A stretch of DNA of 64,000 bases, from positions 124,001-188,000 of the forward strand of contig NZ_FOGO01000012.1 in NCBI RefSeq assembly GCF_900111245.1, read 5' to 3'. Source of the DNA: Streptomyces qinglanensis (GTDB lineage: Bacteria; Actinomycetota; Actinomycetes; Streptomycetales; Streptomycetaceae). The position numbers and the translations under genes are program-made. How positions within the stretch are numbered: position 1 is the stretch's first letter; each line of letters begins with the position of its first letter. Of this stretch, positions 17,675 through 28,930 are shown piece after piece. The notes under the pieces were generated by a model. It worked only from the letters and a program-made list of their open reading frames with translations. It was not told the origin of the DNA and made no database searches.

Positions 17675-18265
17675 ATGCCGGCCACCACCCCGTGGCTCAT
17701 CGCCGGACTCGGCAACCCGGGCCCCGACTACTCCGGCAACCGCCACAACGTGGGCTTCATGGTCGCCGACCTGCTCGCCGGGCGGACCGGCGGCAGATTC
17801 AAGTCGCACAAGGCGGGCCGCGCCCAGGTGCTCGAGGGCCGCATCGGCGTCCCCGGCACCACCAGCACCCGCGTGGTGCTCGCCAAACCGATGTCGTACA
17901 TGAACGTCTCCGGCGGCCCCGTCAAAGCGCTGCTGGACTTCTACGGCATCGGGACCGACCGGCTGCTCGTCGTGCACGACGAGCTCGACATCGACTACGG
18001 CACCCTCCGCCTCAAGTTCGGCGGCGGCGACAACGGCCACAACGGCCTCAAGTCCCTCACCAAGCTGCTGGGCCGCGACTACTACCGCGTCCGCTTCGGC
18101 GTCGGCCGCCCCCCGGGCCGGATGCAGGTCGCCGACTACGTCCTGAAGGACTTCTCCAGCACAGAGCGCAAAGAGCTCGACTACTTCGTCGACCGCGCCG
18201 CGGACGCCTGCGAAAGCCTGATCACCGACGGCCTGGAACGCGCCCAGAGCACCTACAACACCTGA
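17675..18265 (+). CDS. pth: Peptidyl-tRNA hydrolase
   Basis: 196 aa. Recycles tRNA from peptidyl-tRNA released during aborted translation. Family blocks: LIAGLGNPGPDY (Asn near 11), NRHNVGF with the catalytic His near 21, AKPMSYMNVSG, HDELDIDYG with the conserved Asp near 97, and GGDNGHNGLKS. ATG 17675 has a strong GGAGGACC site. Ends convergent with a secreted-protein gene across a repeat-rich spacer. Confidence 0.96.
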   Translation: MPATTPWLIAGLGNPGPDYSGNRHNVGFMVADLLAGRTGGRFKSHKAGRAQVLEGRIGVPGTTSTRVVLAKPMSYMNVSGGPVKALLDFYGIGTDRLLVVHDELDIDYGTLRLKFGGGDNGHNGLKSLTKLLGRDYYRVRFGVGRPPGRMQVADYVLKDFSSTERKELDYFVDRAADACESLITDGLERAQSTYNT

Positions 18266-18305
18266 CGCCGTGGCCCGGGGCTCCTCCGCGGGCCGCCCTT
18301 TCGAC

Positions 18306-18392
18306 GGGCCCGGCTCCTCGACGGGCCCGGCTCCTCGGCGGGCCCGGCTCCTCGGCGGGCCCGGCCTCTTCCGCGGGCCCGGCATTGTCGAG
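18306..18392. repeat. 17-bp tandem repeat between convergent genes
   Basis: The unit GGGCCCGGCTCCTCGAC occurs three times head to tail at 18306-18356 with one-base variation, followed by two degenerate units to about 18392. Each unit holds the GGGCCC palindrome. It sits between the ends of pth and the secreted-protein gene and may act in bidirectional termination. Confidence 0.7.
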
Positions 18393-18412
18393 CCCCCGCC
18401 CCCGGACGGGGC

Positions 18413-19426
18413 TCAGTCGCGGTTGACGGCCTGGATCTCCTTGACGGTGACGGCGACATCGCCGACGGACTCCCCCTCGGGCATGGCGTGCCGCGGCGTC
18501 CCGTCCGGACCGGGGCCCTCGGACCAGAAGACGCGCCACGTCAGAGCCGCCCTCAGGGTGTGCTGCGTTCCCTCGGCCGTGGCCCGCCGATAGACGATGT
18601 TGCACTCGGCATCCTCGGTGTTCACCGAGTACCCCCCACCGGCGCCCTTGACCAGGTCGTACGTACAGGACGCCGGATCCGCGTCCGTCGTGCCCGCGGC
18701 CAGCCGCAGCCGCACGGGCTCAGCGACCGTGGTCGCCGCCAGTTCCCGTCCCGCCCGGTCGATGGCGGCGGTCACCCAGACTCGGCCCAACGTCCTGGCG
18801 AAACGGACATGGGTGGCGAGATTCACCACCTGCCGACCGGCCTTCGGGGACAGCGTCAGCGGCGGAGCGGGCAGTCTGGCCCTCTGATAGGCGAGCCCGG
18901 CGAGGATTTCGGCATCGAGGACGGGGGCGTCGGCGGGCGCCGGGTGACCGGGCCCGATGAAGACGAACCCGTCCTGGTCGAGGCATTCCTCGGGAGTGCC
19001 GCTGGTGGTGCCGGTGTTGTACCGCATGACATACCACTCGCCCTTGTCCCCGATATGCATGTCCGGGTACCTCGCCCGCACGCCACCCTGCCCGTTCGCT
19101 CCTTCCCCGTGCCGGACGTCCACCTTGGTGGCATACGCGGAGAACTCCTCCGGCGAGTACCGCGGTTCGTACCAGCAGGCCGGCGGCTCCCAATCCGCCC
19201 CCTGAACAGGAGTCATCGCGGCCCCACCGGAGGACGGCGTGCGATGGACGGAGAACTGCACACGGGAGGCGATACCGTCGGGCTTGTCTTCGCCTTGCGG
19301 CGGCGCCTTATTCGCGGAATCCGCTCTTTGTCCGCCCCCGCCGGCCACAGCAGGCATCGGAGCTCCCAGTGCCACTGCGGCGAGCAGCGCGATGGCAGCT
19401 TCCCGCCGTAACCTCAGCGAGCGCAC
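18413..19426 (-). CDS. Secreted protein of unknown function
   Basis: 337 aa. Residues 1-28 form a signal peptide: basic RSLRLRRE, hydrophobic core, likely cleavage after MPAVA. The mature part has an early Cys-containing block (EPPACWYEPRYSPEEF), a middle DKGEWYVMRYNTG and DGFVFIGPGHP, and a C-terminal beta-rich region with LTWRVFWSEGPGPDG. Four Cys in the mature chain could form disulfides. No enzyme motif recognised. GTG at 19426 overlaps the upstream lipoprotein stop by 13 bases, so it is the last gene of the 23.5-to-18.4 kb minus-strand cluster. Composition here is back to high GC. A role with the type VII-like genes upstream is inferred from context only. Confidence 0.75.
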   Translation of the reverse strand: MRSLRLRREAAIALLAAVALGAPMPAVAGGGGQRADSANKAPPQGEDKPDGIASRVQFSVHRTPSSGGAAMTPVQGADWEPPACWYEPRYSPEEFSAYATKVDVRHGEGANGQGGVRARYPDMHIGDKGEWYVMRYNTGTTSGTPEECLDQDGFVFIGPGHPAPADAPVLDAEILAGLAYQRARLPAPPLTLSPKAGRQVVNLATHVRFARTLGRVWVTAAIDRAGRELAATTVAEPVRLRLAAGTTDADPASCTYDLVKGAGGGYSVNTEDAECNIVYRRATAEGTQHTLRAALTWRVFWSEGPGPDGTPRHAMPEGESVGDVAVTVKEIQAVNRD

Positions 19427-20067
19427 TTCTCATCGCTTCCCTTCGCGCTGCTGGATATGACCACCCATGTCCCACCGCGCTTCTCCAAGATGTCTTTCAC
19501 GCTCGTAAAATCACTCGGACTGGGCTCTGTTCTGATGACCTTCCCCGTGTCCACCATCTTGGCGAACGCGTCTCGTTGGCTCTCGCAGAAAGTAACTGCC
19601 GCCTTTTTCTTGCCCAGCTCCACCTTGCGGTCGTAGTAGCGCGTGGTACCCGTGGAAACTTTCCCCGACTTTCGGTACTTCTTGAGGTTGTAGCGGAAGG
19701 TCTCCCCCGCCGCATCCTGCACATACTTGTTGGCAACAGGGAGATCCGGGTCGCCGGTTGCATAGGAAAGCGATATGGCTTTGGTTGCGTATTCGTGGTC
19801 CCGCAAGACCTCATCCTTCTCCGGATCCCCTGTCATGCCTCCCTCGAAGACGACGTCGAAACCCTTCGGAAAGTCGAATTTCGGCGCGTCCGGATCCTCT
19901 GACACGCTGGCGCTCGCACTCGGCGAAACCGAGGCGGACTTCCCGCTGTCCTTCGCCCCCTCGATATCCCCCTTCCCGGACCCGTCGTCACCGCCTCCGC
20001 AAGCACTCAACAGCACGAGACCGGACACCGCGACCGTCGCTATCGCCCCACGCATGAATAAGCTCAC
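19414..20067 (-). CDS. Lipoprotein of unknown function
   Basis: 217 aa. A lipobox LSAC with Cys23 follows a hydrophobic stretch (IATVAVSGLVLL), so it should be lipid-anchored outside the membrane. A Gly/Asp/Ser-rich tether (24-60) leads to a globular domain with FPKGFDVVFEGGMTGDPEKD, a YYDRKVELGKKKAAVTFCES stretch and a C-terminal Cys. GTG at 20067 overlaps the upstream stop as GTGA and has AGGAGAAGG before it. Base composition is unusually low for the chromosome (31 of 60 bases G/C at 19501-19560). Family not recognised. Could serve as an extracytoplasmic immunity or accessory protein for the large upstream protein; that is a guess from gene order. Confidence 0.75.
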   Translation of the reverse strand: MSLFMRGAIATVAVSGLVLLSACGGGDDGSGKGDIEGAKDSGKSASVSPSASASVSEDPDAPKFDFPKGFDVVFEGGMTGDPEKDEVLRDHEYATKAISLSYATGDPDLPVANKYVQDAAGETFRYNLKKYRKSGKVSTGTTRYYDRKVELGKKKAAVTFCESQRDAFAKMVDTGKVIRTEPSPSDFTSVKDILEKRGGTWVVISSSAKGSDEKCAR

Positions 20068-20672
20068 CGCGTTCCTTCTCCTTTCTTGATGTGGACCGGC
20101 CCCTCCGGCAATTTGTCGGCACCCTTGCATTTGTAGACCTTCTGCGCGAGGGTGCGGGCGGCGTAGCCGCCAACTTCTTCGAGTCTGGTCATGCCCTCCG
20201 CGTCACCCTCACGCGCCGCACTCGCACCCATATTCAGGAACAACGTGGCTTTGGGATCACTGGACGTGGGGCAAGGAATATCGAGAGTGATTGTCCCACT
20301 GAGGTAGCTGTACGCCCCATAGGAAGGACCGAACTCCACAATGAATCTGTATTTCCTCTTCAATTCCCTAGGGTCATCCGGGTATCCAGTGTAAATCACT
20401 CGGAACCCAGCACTCCCCCCCTCAGCGCTCAACTCGCAAACAGGAGTGTTGGACCTATTTCGACTCCCAGGGAAATTGCGAATCACCTCCGACTCCATTT
20501 CCCCTTCAGCGCCTCGAAGAAGGGGTGCAATCTTCTCCCCTGAAAAAATTCCACCACACACTCGCTCAGGGACGGAAAGCGTCTCTTCATCCACAGGTCG
20601 AAGCCACCAGAAAACTGCGGCGACGACTAAGAGCAACGCTCCGCACGACACAGAAATTCGCTTCATATTCAC
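20064..20672 (-). CDS. Membrane-anchored protein of unknown function
   Basis: 202 aa. One hydrophobic helix near residues 7-24 (SVSCGALLLVVAAVFWWL) with a short basic N-terminus suggests an uncleaved anchor and an external C-terminal domain. That domain has Cys residues spaced like a disulfide-bonded fold (RVCGGIF, TPVCELS, DIPCPTS, YKCKG). Possible starts are TTG 20675, GTG 20672 and ATG 20666; GTG is chosen for spacing from AGAGG. Its stop overlaps the lipoprotein start (GTGA). G/C content is very low for Streptomyces (25 of 60 at 20341-20400), suggesting recent transfer. No family recognised. Confidence 0.7.
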   Translation of the reverse strand: MNMKRISVSCGALLLVVAAVFWWLRPVDEETLSVPERVCGGIFSGEKIAPLLRGAEGEMESEVIRNFPGSRNRSNTPVCELSAEGGSAGFRVIYTGYPDDPRELKRKYRFIVEFGPSYGAYSYLSGTITLDIPCPTSSDPKATLFLNMGASAAREGDAEGMTRLEEVGGYAARTLAQKVYKCKGADKLPEGPVHIKKGEGTR

Positions 20673-20702
20673 CAAAAGCGCCTCTTTCGATGAACCTTCC
20701 AG

Positions 20703-23009
20703 TCATTTCTTTGGAAAGTTTTCAGCCACAGCGTTGGCAACGTCGGTAGCCGCCCATTTCAGGGTGTCGCCTTTTACCCCTGCGCGCGCACCTGCAGTTT
20801 TTGCGATCTCCTCCATAACACTTGACTCCCTCTTTCTCTCATCTGCAAGGAAATCCCTGCGCCCTTCCGCCACTTGTCGGGCCACCTCCTCGGGATCCTT
20901 TCTGTAGTGATCGAAAACTGCCTCTTGTACCACTCCCGCCACCTGGCCAGCGGCTTCGCTCCCGTAGGTGAGGCGCCCGAGCCCCATATCCACGACCTGC
21001 CCGACCAACTCTTGCTTTTTATCCAGCGATTCGTTGTAACGCTCGGCCGCTCCCACTTTGTCCTCAGCTGCTTCGATACCGTCAACTCGGCCTTCGGCTG
21101 CTTGAGCAGCGACCAGCGCACCCGGCTCCGCACCCTTTATCGCCGCGTCCTGAACGCTGTAGCCCTCCGGTGAATTACGCATGGAGTTCCGAAGGACTTC
21201 TGCCGAGACTGCATGAGAAGCGTGCGTAATTGACGCATAGCCGTCCGGGTCCTGGGAAGCCGTGCGGAGGAAGCGAGCGAGCACGTCGCCTTCCAAATCC
21301 CCCACCTCCGCCACTTTCCCCTGCTCCGCTATGAAGCCATCGGGAACCTTCACCATCCCCCGCTGAACATCGCGCATGTAATCAGCAGCCATGTTTCCCA
21401 TATGAGACTGGAGCGGCTCAAGGTCTCCTCCGTGCTGCACCAAGGAGGCGTTGTCTTTGTCGCCCAAATGGTCCACGGTTCGCCGGAACAAGGCCGCCTC
21501 TTCTTCACCGTGCTTCTTCTCCGGCGGGCCCTCGTCTCCCGCGGGCCGGCCCGTCGTTGCCGCTTCGAGGGCGCCGCCCAGGGCGTCCTTGCCGAAGGTG
21601 GCATCGTCGTCGTCGCCGTCATGGGGCCAGTGGCGGGGTTCCTGGGGGTCCTCGGCGGCCTTGTCGCCGAAGAAGTAGTCGAAGTTGTCCAGTGCCTTCG
21701 GATGGCCGTCCTTGTCGCCGGTGTGCGCATTGAAGAACTCGGTGGCCGCTCCCGGGGTGTGGCTCAGGCCGGTCATCAGGCCCGCCATGGGGTCGAATCC
21801 GGCGCCGCCCTTGGGGTCGAGGTTCAGGACGGCGTCGCTGCGGGCGTTGTGGGGGTTGGGCCAACCTCTCGGGCCGAACTTGTTCTTGCGCTCGGTCTCG
21901 ACCATGTCGTTGCCGACCGAGGTGAGGAAATCCCTGCCGTAGTCGCCGTGCCGGAGCATGTTGCCCAGGACCTGGTAGCCGAGGACCTTCTGCTGGGGCA
22001 TGGAGTTCTTGCCCCATTCGTTGCTCTGCGGATCGTGGAGGAGGATCGGTTCCTTGCCGGCTTTCTTCAGTTCCTTCACCCATGTGCTGTCGAGGCGGGG
22101 GCCGTCGCCATCTGTGCTGGTGGCCAGGGCGAGGCCGGTGTCCATCGAGTTCTGGATGGTGCGGGAGAGCGCGCGGCGGGTGTCGCCGCCGTCCGTGGAG
22201 GCGTCGATGCCCAACTGGCCGTGCAGTTGCAGGGCCTTCTTGGGGCCGAGCTCGCGGTAGAAGCCGGTGGCGAACTCCGGGTCCTTGGCGTTGTACTTGG
22301 TCAGGTCCCGCAGCCGCTGCAGGTCGGGGGTGCTCAGTTCCTTGCCGTGCGCGGCCAGCTCCAGCTCCTTCTCACCGAGCCGGGCGGCCTCTTTCGCCTG
22401 GGCGTCGTCCAGGGAGGAGTACGTGGCGTGGCCGGCGTCGTGCTTGTCCTTGCCGTGGCTCTTGCCGATGTACCGCGCGGCCGAGGTGTCGATCTCGCGC
22501 GCCTTGCCGATGAGGTAGTTGAGCCGCGACTCGATGGCGTCGCGGGCTTCGCGTTCTTTCGTGGTGCGTTTCTCGTCGGTGCCGCCCACGTAGTAGCCGC
22601 TGGCCGTGACCGCGTCGTCCGTTCCGTACCGGAACCGGCAACTGACCGTGCCGTCGCGGTTGTCCGCGATGTGCACGTCCAGCTTGTGCGCCTTCTCCCG
22701 CTCGGCTTCCACGTCCTTCTGGATGTCCGCCAGCTCGCGGTGCGCGTCGTCCATCAGGTTCCAGATGCTCTCGGCTTCGCGCCGCAGGTCCTGGACCTCT
22801 TCCGCGATCTTCCGCACGAAGGGGCGTACCGCGTCCGCGTTCAGCCCCGCCCATCGGGCGTTCCGCGCCTTGGCGTTCATGTCGTCCTCGGCCTCGGTGG
22901 CGCGTGTCTTCAGTTCGCGCTGGATCTGCTTCCAGTCCGCCACCGCCGCCCCGAAGCTGGAGAAGTTCACCGCCACCAGGTCGCTGTAGGTGAGCTGAGA
23001 CTCCTTCAT
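20703..23009 (-). CDS. Large WXG100-like protein, putative type VII secretion substrate
   Basis: 768 aa. The N-terminal 110 residues form a helical hairpin like WXG/LXG proteins, with the turn motif ARWAGLNADAVRPF near 51-64. After it come helical regions rich in Asp, Lys and Glu and a middle block (PFATGFYRELGP-like, near 250) seen in Streptomyces proteins I recall as DUF6571; that label is unverified. No signal peptide, as expected for type VII substrates. Roughly the last 260 residues are encoded by DNA of much lower G/C (about 53% in lines 21001-21060 and 21361-21420) than the first two thirds (about 75-78% in lines 22381-22440 and 21541-21600). That pattern is compatible with a replaced C-terminal module. 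No catalytic motif is visible in that module. Confidence 0.8.
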   Translation of the reverse strand: MKESQLTYSDLVAVNFSSFGAAVADWKQIQRELKTRATEAEDDMNAKARNARWAGLNADAVRPFVRKIAEEVQDLRREAESIWNLMDDAHRELADIQKDVEAEREKAHKLDVHIADNRDGTVSCRFRYGTDDAVTASGYYVGGTDEKRTTKEREARDAIESRLNYLIGKAREIDTSAARYIGKSHGKDKHDAGHATYSSLDDAQAKEAARLGEKELELAAHGKELSTPDLQRLRDLTKYNAKDPEFATGFYRELGPKKALQLHGQLGIDASTDGGDTRRALSRTIQNSMDTGLALATSTDGDGPRLDSTWVKELKKAGKEPILLHDPQSNEWGKNSMPQQKVLGYQVLGNMLRHGDYGRDFLTSVGNDMVETERKNKFGPRGWPNPHNARSDAVLNLDPKGGAGFDPMAGLMTGLSHTPGAATEFFNAHTGDKDGHPKALDNFDYFFGDKAAEDPQEPRHWPHDGDDDDATFGKDALGGALEAATTGRPAGDEGPPEKKHGEEEAALFRRTVDHLGDKDNASLVQHGGDLEPLQSHMGNMAADYMRDVQRGMVKVPDGFIAEQGKVAEVGDLEGDVLARFLRTASQDPDGYASITHASHAVSAEVLRNSMRNSPEGYSVQDAAIKGAEPGALVAAQAAEGRVDGIEAAEDKVGAAERYNESLDKKQELVGQVVDMGLGRLTYGSEAAGQVAGVVQEAVFDHYRKDPEEVARQVAEGRRDFLADERKRESSVMEEIAKTAGARAGVKGDTLKWAATDVANAVAENFPKK

Positions 23010-23039
23010 CCCCCGCCCTCTCTTCTCGGCCCGGCCGGC

Positions 23040-23534
23040 TCAGTGCAGCAGTCGGGAGATCTGTGAGGGCGGCAGTTCCTTGCCGTCCTCGCCCAGAATC
23101 TGCGCGCCGATCTTCCGGTCCTCCTCGCCCTGGTACTCCTTGGAGAAGTCCAGGTGGTCGGAGATGTGGGCGCACCCTTGCAGCACTGTGTTGACCTGGG
23201 ATGTCCAGAACTTCGCCGTGCGGGCGAGTTCCGCTCCCAGCAGGAACGAGTGGGCCTTGAGCTGCGATGCCGCCCGTTCCGTCGCGCCGGCGCCCTTGCC
23301 TCCCGCCCCGCCGGAGAGGTCGGCGGACGTACGGAGCTTGCGCCAGAGTGTGTAGGCGGCATGCCCCACGCGTCCGAGGTCGTCCCGTTCGAGGACCAGC
23401 CATCCGGATCCGTCCATCCGACTACCACCCCCTGGGCCGGTGTCCGGTGAAGTGGCCTGGTTGAGCCGCATCGCTGTCGAGTCCGTGCCGTCCGCACCGC
23501 TCTTGAGGGCGCTCCACTCCTGCTCGAAGGACAT
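23040..23534 (-). CDS. Small WXG-like / ESX-associated protein
   Basis: 164 aa beginning MSFEQEWSALKSGAD, the characteristic start of small Streptomyces proteins found next to large WXG-like proteins. Residues 55-150 are mostly helical with a W-containing TLWRKLR segment and FWTSQVNTVL. No signal peptide. ATG 23534 is preferred to ATG 23543, because GGAG is only two bases from the latter. First gene of the minus-strand cluster, followed by the 768-aa gene after 30 bases. Probable partner or chaperone for its neighbour, inferred from context. Confidence 0.65.
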   Translation of the reverse strand: MSFEQEWSALKSGADGTDSTAMRLNQATSPDTGPGGGSRMDGSGWLVLERDDLGRVGHAAYTLWRKLRTSADLSGGAGGKGAGATERAASQLKAHSFLLGAELARTAKFWTSQVNTVLQGCAHISDHLDFSKEYQGEEDRKIGAQILGEDGKELPPSQISRLLH

Positions 23535-23873
23535 CCCGTCCATGACTCCGTCCGGTTCCGGGGCAACAGCTACTACTGCGAGTGTTTTTACTGTTACGCA
23601 GCAGGATGTGCGGCGAGGGTAGTGGAACCGTCACTCCATGGGGAGAGGAGCCGGGCACTCCGGGTGACGTCCGGCGCGGCGTCCCACCCGCACCCGCACC
23701 CGCACCCGCACCCGCACCCGAGCCACGGGTACGCGGACACGCAGGCACGAGAGACCGCGGGCACACGAGACCGCGCCTTGTGCGGAATATGACGTTCCGA
23801 AAGGCCCACAAGCGCGGACAAGCCGACCGGCGCCGGTTGACCGGCCACCGACGCGTGGCCAAAGATCTCCGCC
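23535..23873. other. Divergent intergenic region with hexamer repeat
   Basis: 339 bases without a gene, between the type VII-like cluster (leftward) and a small membrane-protein gene (rightward). Six exact copies of CACCCG occupy 23685-23720. An A/T-richer stretch at about 23568-23620, with tracts such as GTTTTTACTGTTACG, is the likely promoter of the leftward cluster, but no clear -35/-10 pair could be fixed. Confidence 0.5.
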
Positions 23874-24437
23874 ATGTCTTCCAGACCCGCCCGGGCACCT
23901 GCCCGGACCTCTGTCCGGACGTCCGCCCGGAGTTCCGCACGGACCAAGAGCAAGCGCGGCCGTATGCGGCGGCTCGGCGAGAGTGCCTTCGGCATGCTGC
24001 TGCTGGTGCGCGCCGGGTTGCTGGCGCTGGTCGCACTGGTGCTGGTGGTCGCCGGGGTGTGGACATCCTGGGACACGGCGTCCACCGCCATGGCGGGGGA
24101 CGAACGCGGCACCGTCACCGTGCGGTCGTGCGAGGACGACGAGTGCACGGGGACGTTCCGGAACGAGAAGAGGTCGCGCTCCGAGCAGGTGACCGTCTCC
24201 GAGTTCGTCTCGGGAGGCGAGGGTCAGACGCTGGAGGTGGCCGTGCAGCCCGGTACGGACCATGTCATCCGGACCGGCCCCGCCGGGGTGCTGTACGCCT
24301 GGGTTCCGCTGGGCGGCGCGCTCCTGCTGGCCTCACTGGTGCTCGCCGGCGGCCTGCGGATGCGCAGGACCGCGGTGGCGACCGGAGCGTGCGGGGCGCT
24401 GATCATGGGCGGGGCCTGGGCGCTGCTCACCTTCTGA
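23874..24437 (+). CDS. Small integral membrane protein of unknown function
   Basis: 187 aa. A basic Arg/Ser-rich N-terminus (1-33) precedes a membrane helix at about 40-62. An external segment of about 70 residues follows, with VRSCEDDECTGTF holding a Cys pair, then two further helices at about 135-157 and 165-185. A three-helix protein with a disulfide-capable loop is predicted. ATG 23874 is the only reasonable start, with no strong ribosome site. Family unknown. Converges with ppc. Confidence 0.6.
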   Translation: MSSRPARAPARTSVRTSARSSARTKSKRGRMRRLGESAFGMLLLVRAGLLALVALVLVVAGVWTSWDTASTAMAGDERGTVTVRSCEDDECTGTFRNEKRSRSEQVTVSEFVSGGEGQTLEVAVQPGTDHVIRTGPAGVLYAWVPLGGALLLASLVLAGGLRMRRTAVATGACGALIMGGAWALLTF

Positions 24438-24489
24438 GGGAGCGGCACCCAGGCCCCTGCCAGTCGGCCCGGCCCGTCAGGTCCCGGCC

Positions 24490-24509
24490 CCCCGGGCCCC
24501 GGCCCGGGG
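24490..24509. terminator. Hairpin between the membrane-protein gene and ppc
   Basis: CCCCGGGC (24490-24497) pairs with GCCCGGGG (24502-24509) around a 4-base loop. It lies between two convergent genes and could end both transcripts. Confidence 0.55.
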
Positions 24510-24524
24510 TCGTGCGCGAGCGGG

Positions 24525-27473
<2,949 letters not shown>

Positions 27474-27636
27474 AGGTGCGGCTCCCTTGCAGGGTTGCTT
27501 CCCTTGCGGGGTTGCTTCGGGCAGGTGGCGGACCGCGCTGTCCGACGGCACCAGGATAGGTCGACCGCCGAGCGGCACAGCACTGCCGTCCGAGGGATGG
27601 GCGCAGCGGCGCGTCCCGCCCCGGCGTGCACCCCCC

Positions 27637-27691
27637 TTGTCCCGTGACTTACGGCTGCCATACTTACGACGCCGTAGGTTACGGAACCGTA
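27637..27691 (+). promoter_or_regulatory. Desaturase promoter with two tandem operator palindromes
   Basis: TTGTCC (27637-27642) and the TACTTA/CATACT region near 27659-27666 could be the -35 and -10 elements. Immediately downstream are two palindromes with centres 15 bp apart: TACGACGCCGTA (27665-27676, arms TACG/CGTA) and TACGGAACCGTA (27680-27691, arms TACGG/CCGTA). They would overlap the transcription start, fitting a repressor. The adjacent TetR gene is the natural candidate. Binding is inferred. Confidence 0.6.
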
Positions 27692-27720
27692 GCCAAGCCG
27701 AGGTCCAATGAGGGACATCT

Positions 27721-28857
27721 ATGACGACAAGCCCGGACGTGCTCGACAGTTCGCCACAGCCCGCCCCCGCCGACTCGCCGGAGGCCGCAGCGGCCTCCCC
27801 CACCACCGGACCGCAGGCAGACAGCGCAGCTTCCGCATCGCTGCTGTCCGCGACGCTGGGCGGCGAGAAGCGGCGCTCGGCCGAACAGATCGCACTGCTG
27901 CTGTTCATCACCGTTCCGTTCATCGGGCTGGTGGCCGCGGTGCCGCTGGCCTGGGGATGGGGGGTGAGCTGGCTGGATCTGGGACTGCTGGTCGCGATGT
28001 ACTTCATCGGCTGCCACGGCATCACCATCGGCTTCCACCGCTACTTCACCCACGGTTCGTTCAAGGCGAAGCGGCCGCTGCGGATCGCGCTCGCCGTGAT
28101 GGGCTCGCTCGCCGTCGAGGGCCCGCTCGTGCGCTGGGTCGCCGACCACCGCAAGCACCACAAGTTCTCCGATGCCGAGGGTGACCCGCATTCGCCGTGG
28201 CGGTACGGGGAGACGATCCCCGCGCTGATGAAGGGCCTGTGGTGGGCGCACGTCGCATGGATGTTCGACGAGGAGCAGACGCCGCAGCACAAGTACGCGC
28301 CCGACCTGGTCAAGGACCCCGCGCTGCGTGCCGTCTCCCGGCAGTTCGTGCTGTGGACGGCCGTCTCGCTGCTGATCCCGCCGGTGGTCGGCGGACTGGC
28401 CACCTGGTCGTGGCAGGGCGCGGTGACCGCGTTCTTCTGGGGCTCGCTGGTGCGCGTCGCGCTGCTGCACCACGTCACGTGGTCGATCAACTCCATCTGC
28501 CACGCGGTGGGCAAGCGCCCCTTCAAGTCCCGGGACCGGTCCGGCAACGTCTGGTGGCTCGCGGTGCTCTCCTGCGGCGAGTCCTGGCACAATCTGCACC
28601 ACGCCGATCCCACCTGCGCCCGGCACGGCGTCGAGCGCGGGCAGATCGACTCCAGCGCCCGCATCATCCGCTGGTTCGAGAAGGCCGGCTGGGCGTACGA
28701 CGTGCGCTGGCCGAAGCGCGACCGGCTGGACGCCAAGCGCGGCAACGACGGCCCGCGCCGCCGGAAGCCGGAGCAGAGCGTCCCGCAGGACCCGGCGCCG
28801 GAGGGCACCCCCGGCTCGGACTCCCGCCGTCCGGAGCAGCCGGCCAGGGCGGCATGA
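27721..28857 (+). CDS. Membrane acyl-CoA delta-9 desaturase
   Basis: 378 aa. Introduces a double bond in stearoyl/palmitoyl-CoA at a di-iron centre. The three histidine boxes are intact: HRYFTH, HRKHHKF and HNLHH. Hydrophobic segments lie at about 58-80 and 84-102, with further ones between the second and third boxes (LWTAVSLLIPPVVGGLA). A disordered Ala/Ser/Pro N-terminus (1-45) and a charged Pro-rich C-terminal tail flank the core. ATG 27721 follows GAGGGAC. The TetR gene lies 73 bases downstream on the same strand, giving a likely autoregulated membrane-fluidity unit. Confidence 0.93.
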   Translation: MTTSPDVLDSSPQPAPADSPEAAAASPTTGPQADSAASASLLSATLGGEKRRSAEQIALLLFITVPFIGLVAAVPLAWGWGVSWLDLGLLVAMYFIGCHGITIGFHRYFTHGSFKAKRPLRIALAVMGSLAVEGPLVRWVADHRKHHKFSDAEGDPHSPWRYGETIPALMKGLWWAHVAWMFDEEQTPQHKYAPDLVKDPALRAVSRQFVLWTAVSLLIPPVVGGLATWSWQGAVTAFFWGSLVRVALLHHVTWSINSICHAVGKRPFKSRDRSGNVWWLAVLSCGESWHNLHHADPTCARHGVERGQIDSSARIIRWFEKAGWAYDVRWPKRDRLDAKRGNDGPRRRKPEQSVPQDPAPEGTPGSDSRRPEQPARAA

Positions 28858-28930
28858 TGCTGTGCTGACCCAGGGGCCACGCCAGGCCCATGGGGCCCCA
28901 GCCAGCCAGCCGACAGGGAAGGCCCCTCCC

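Noticed and set aside
18413..24437. Prophage explanation for the low-GC cluster
   Set aside because: No phage structural, lysis, integrase or replication genes; proteins are WXG-like, anchored or secreted.
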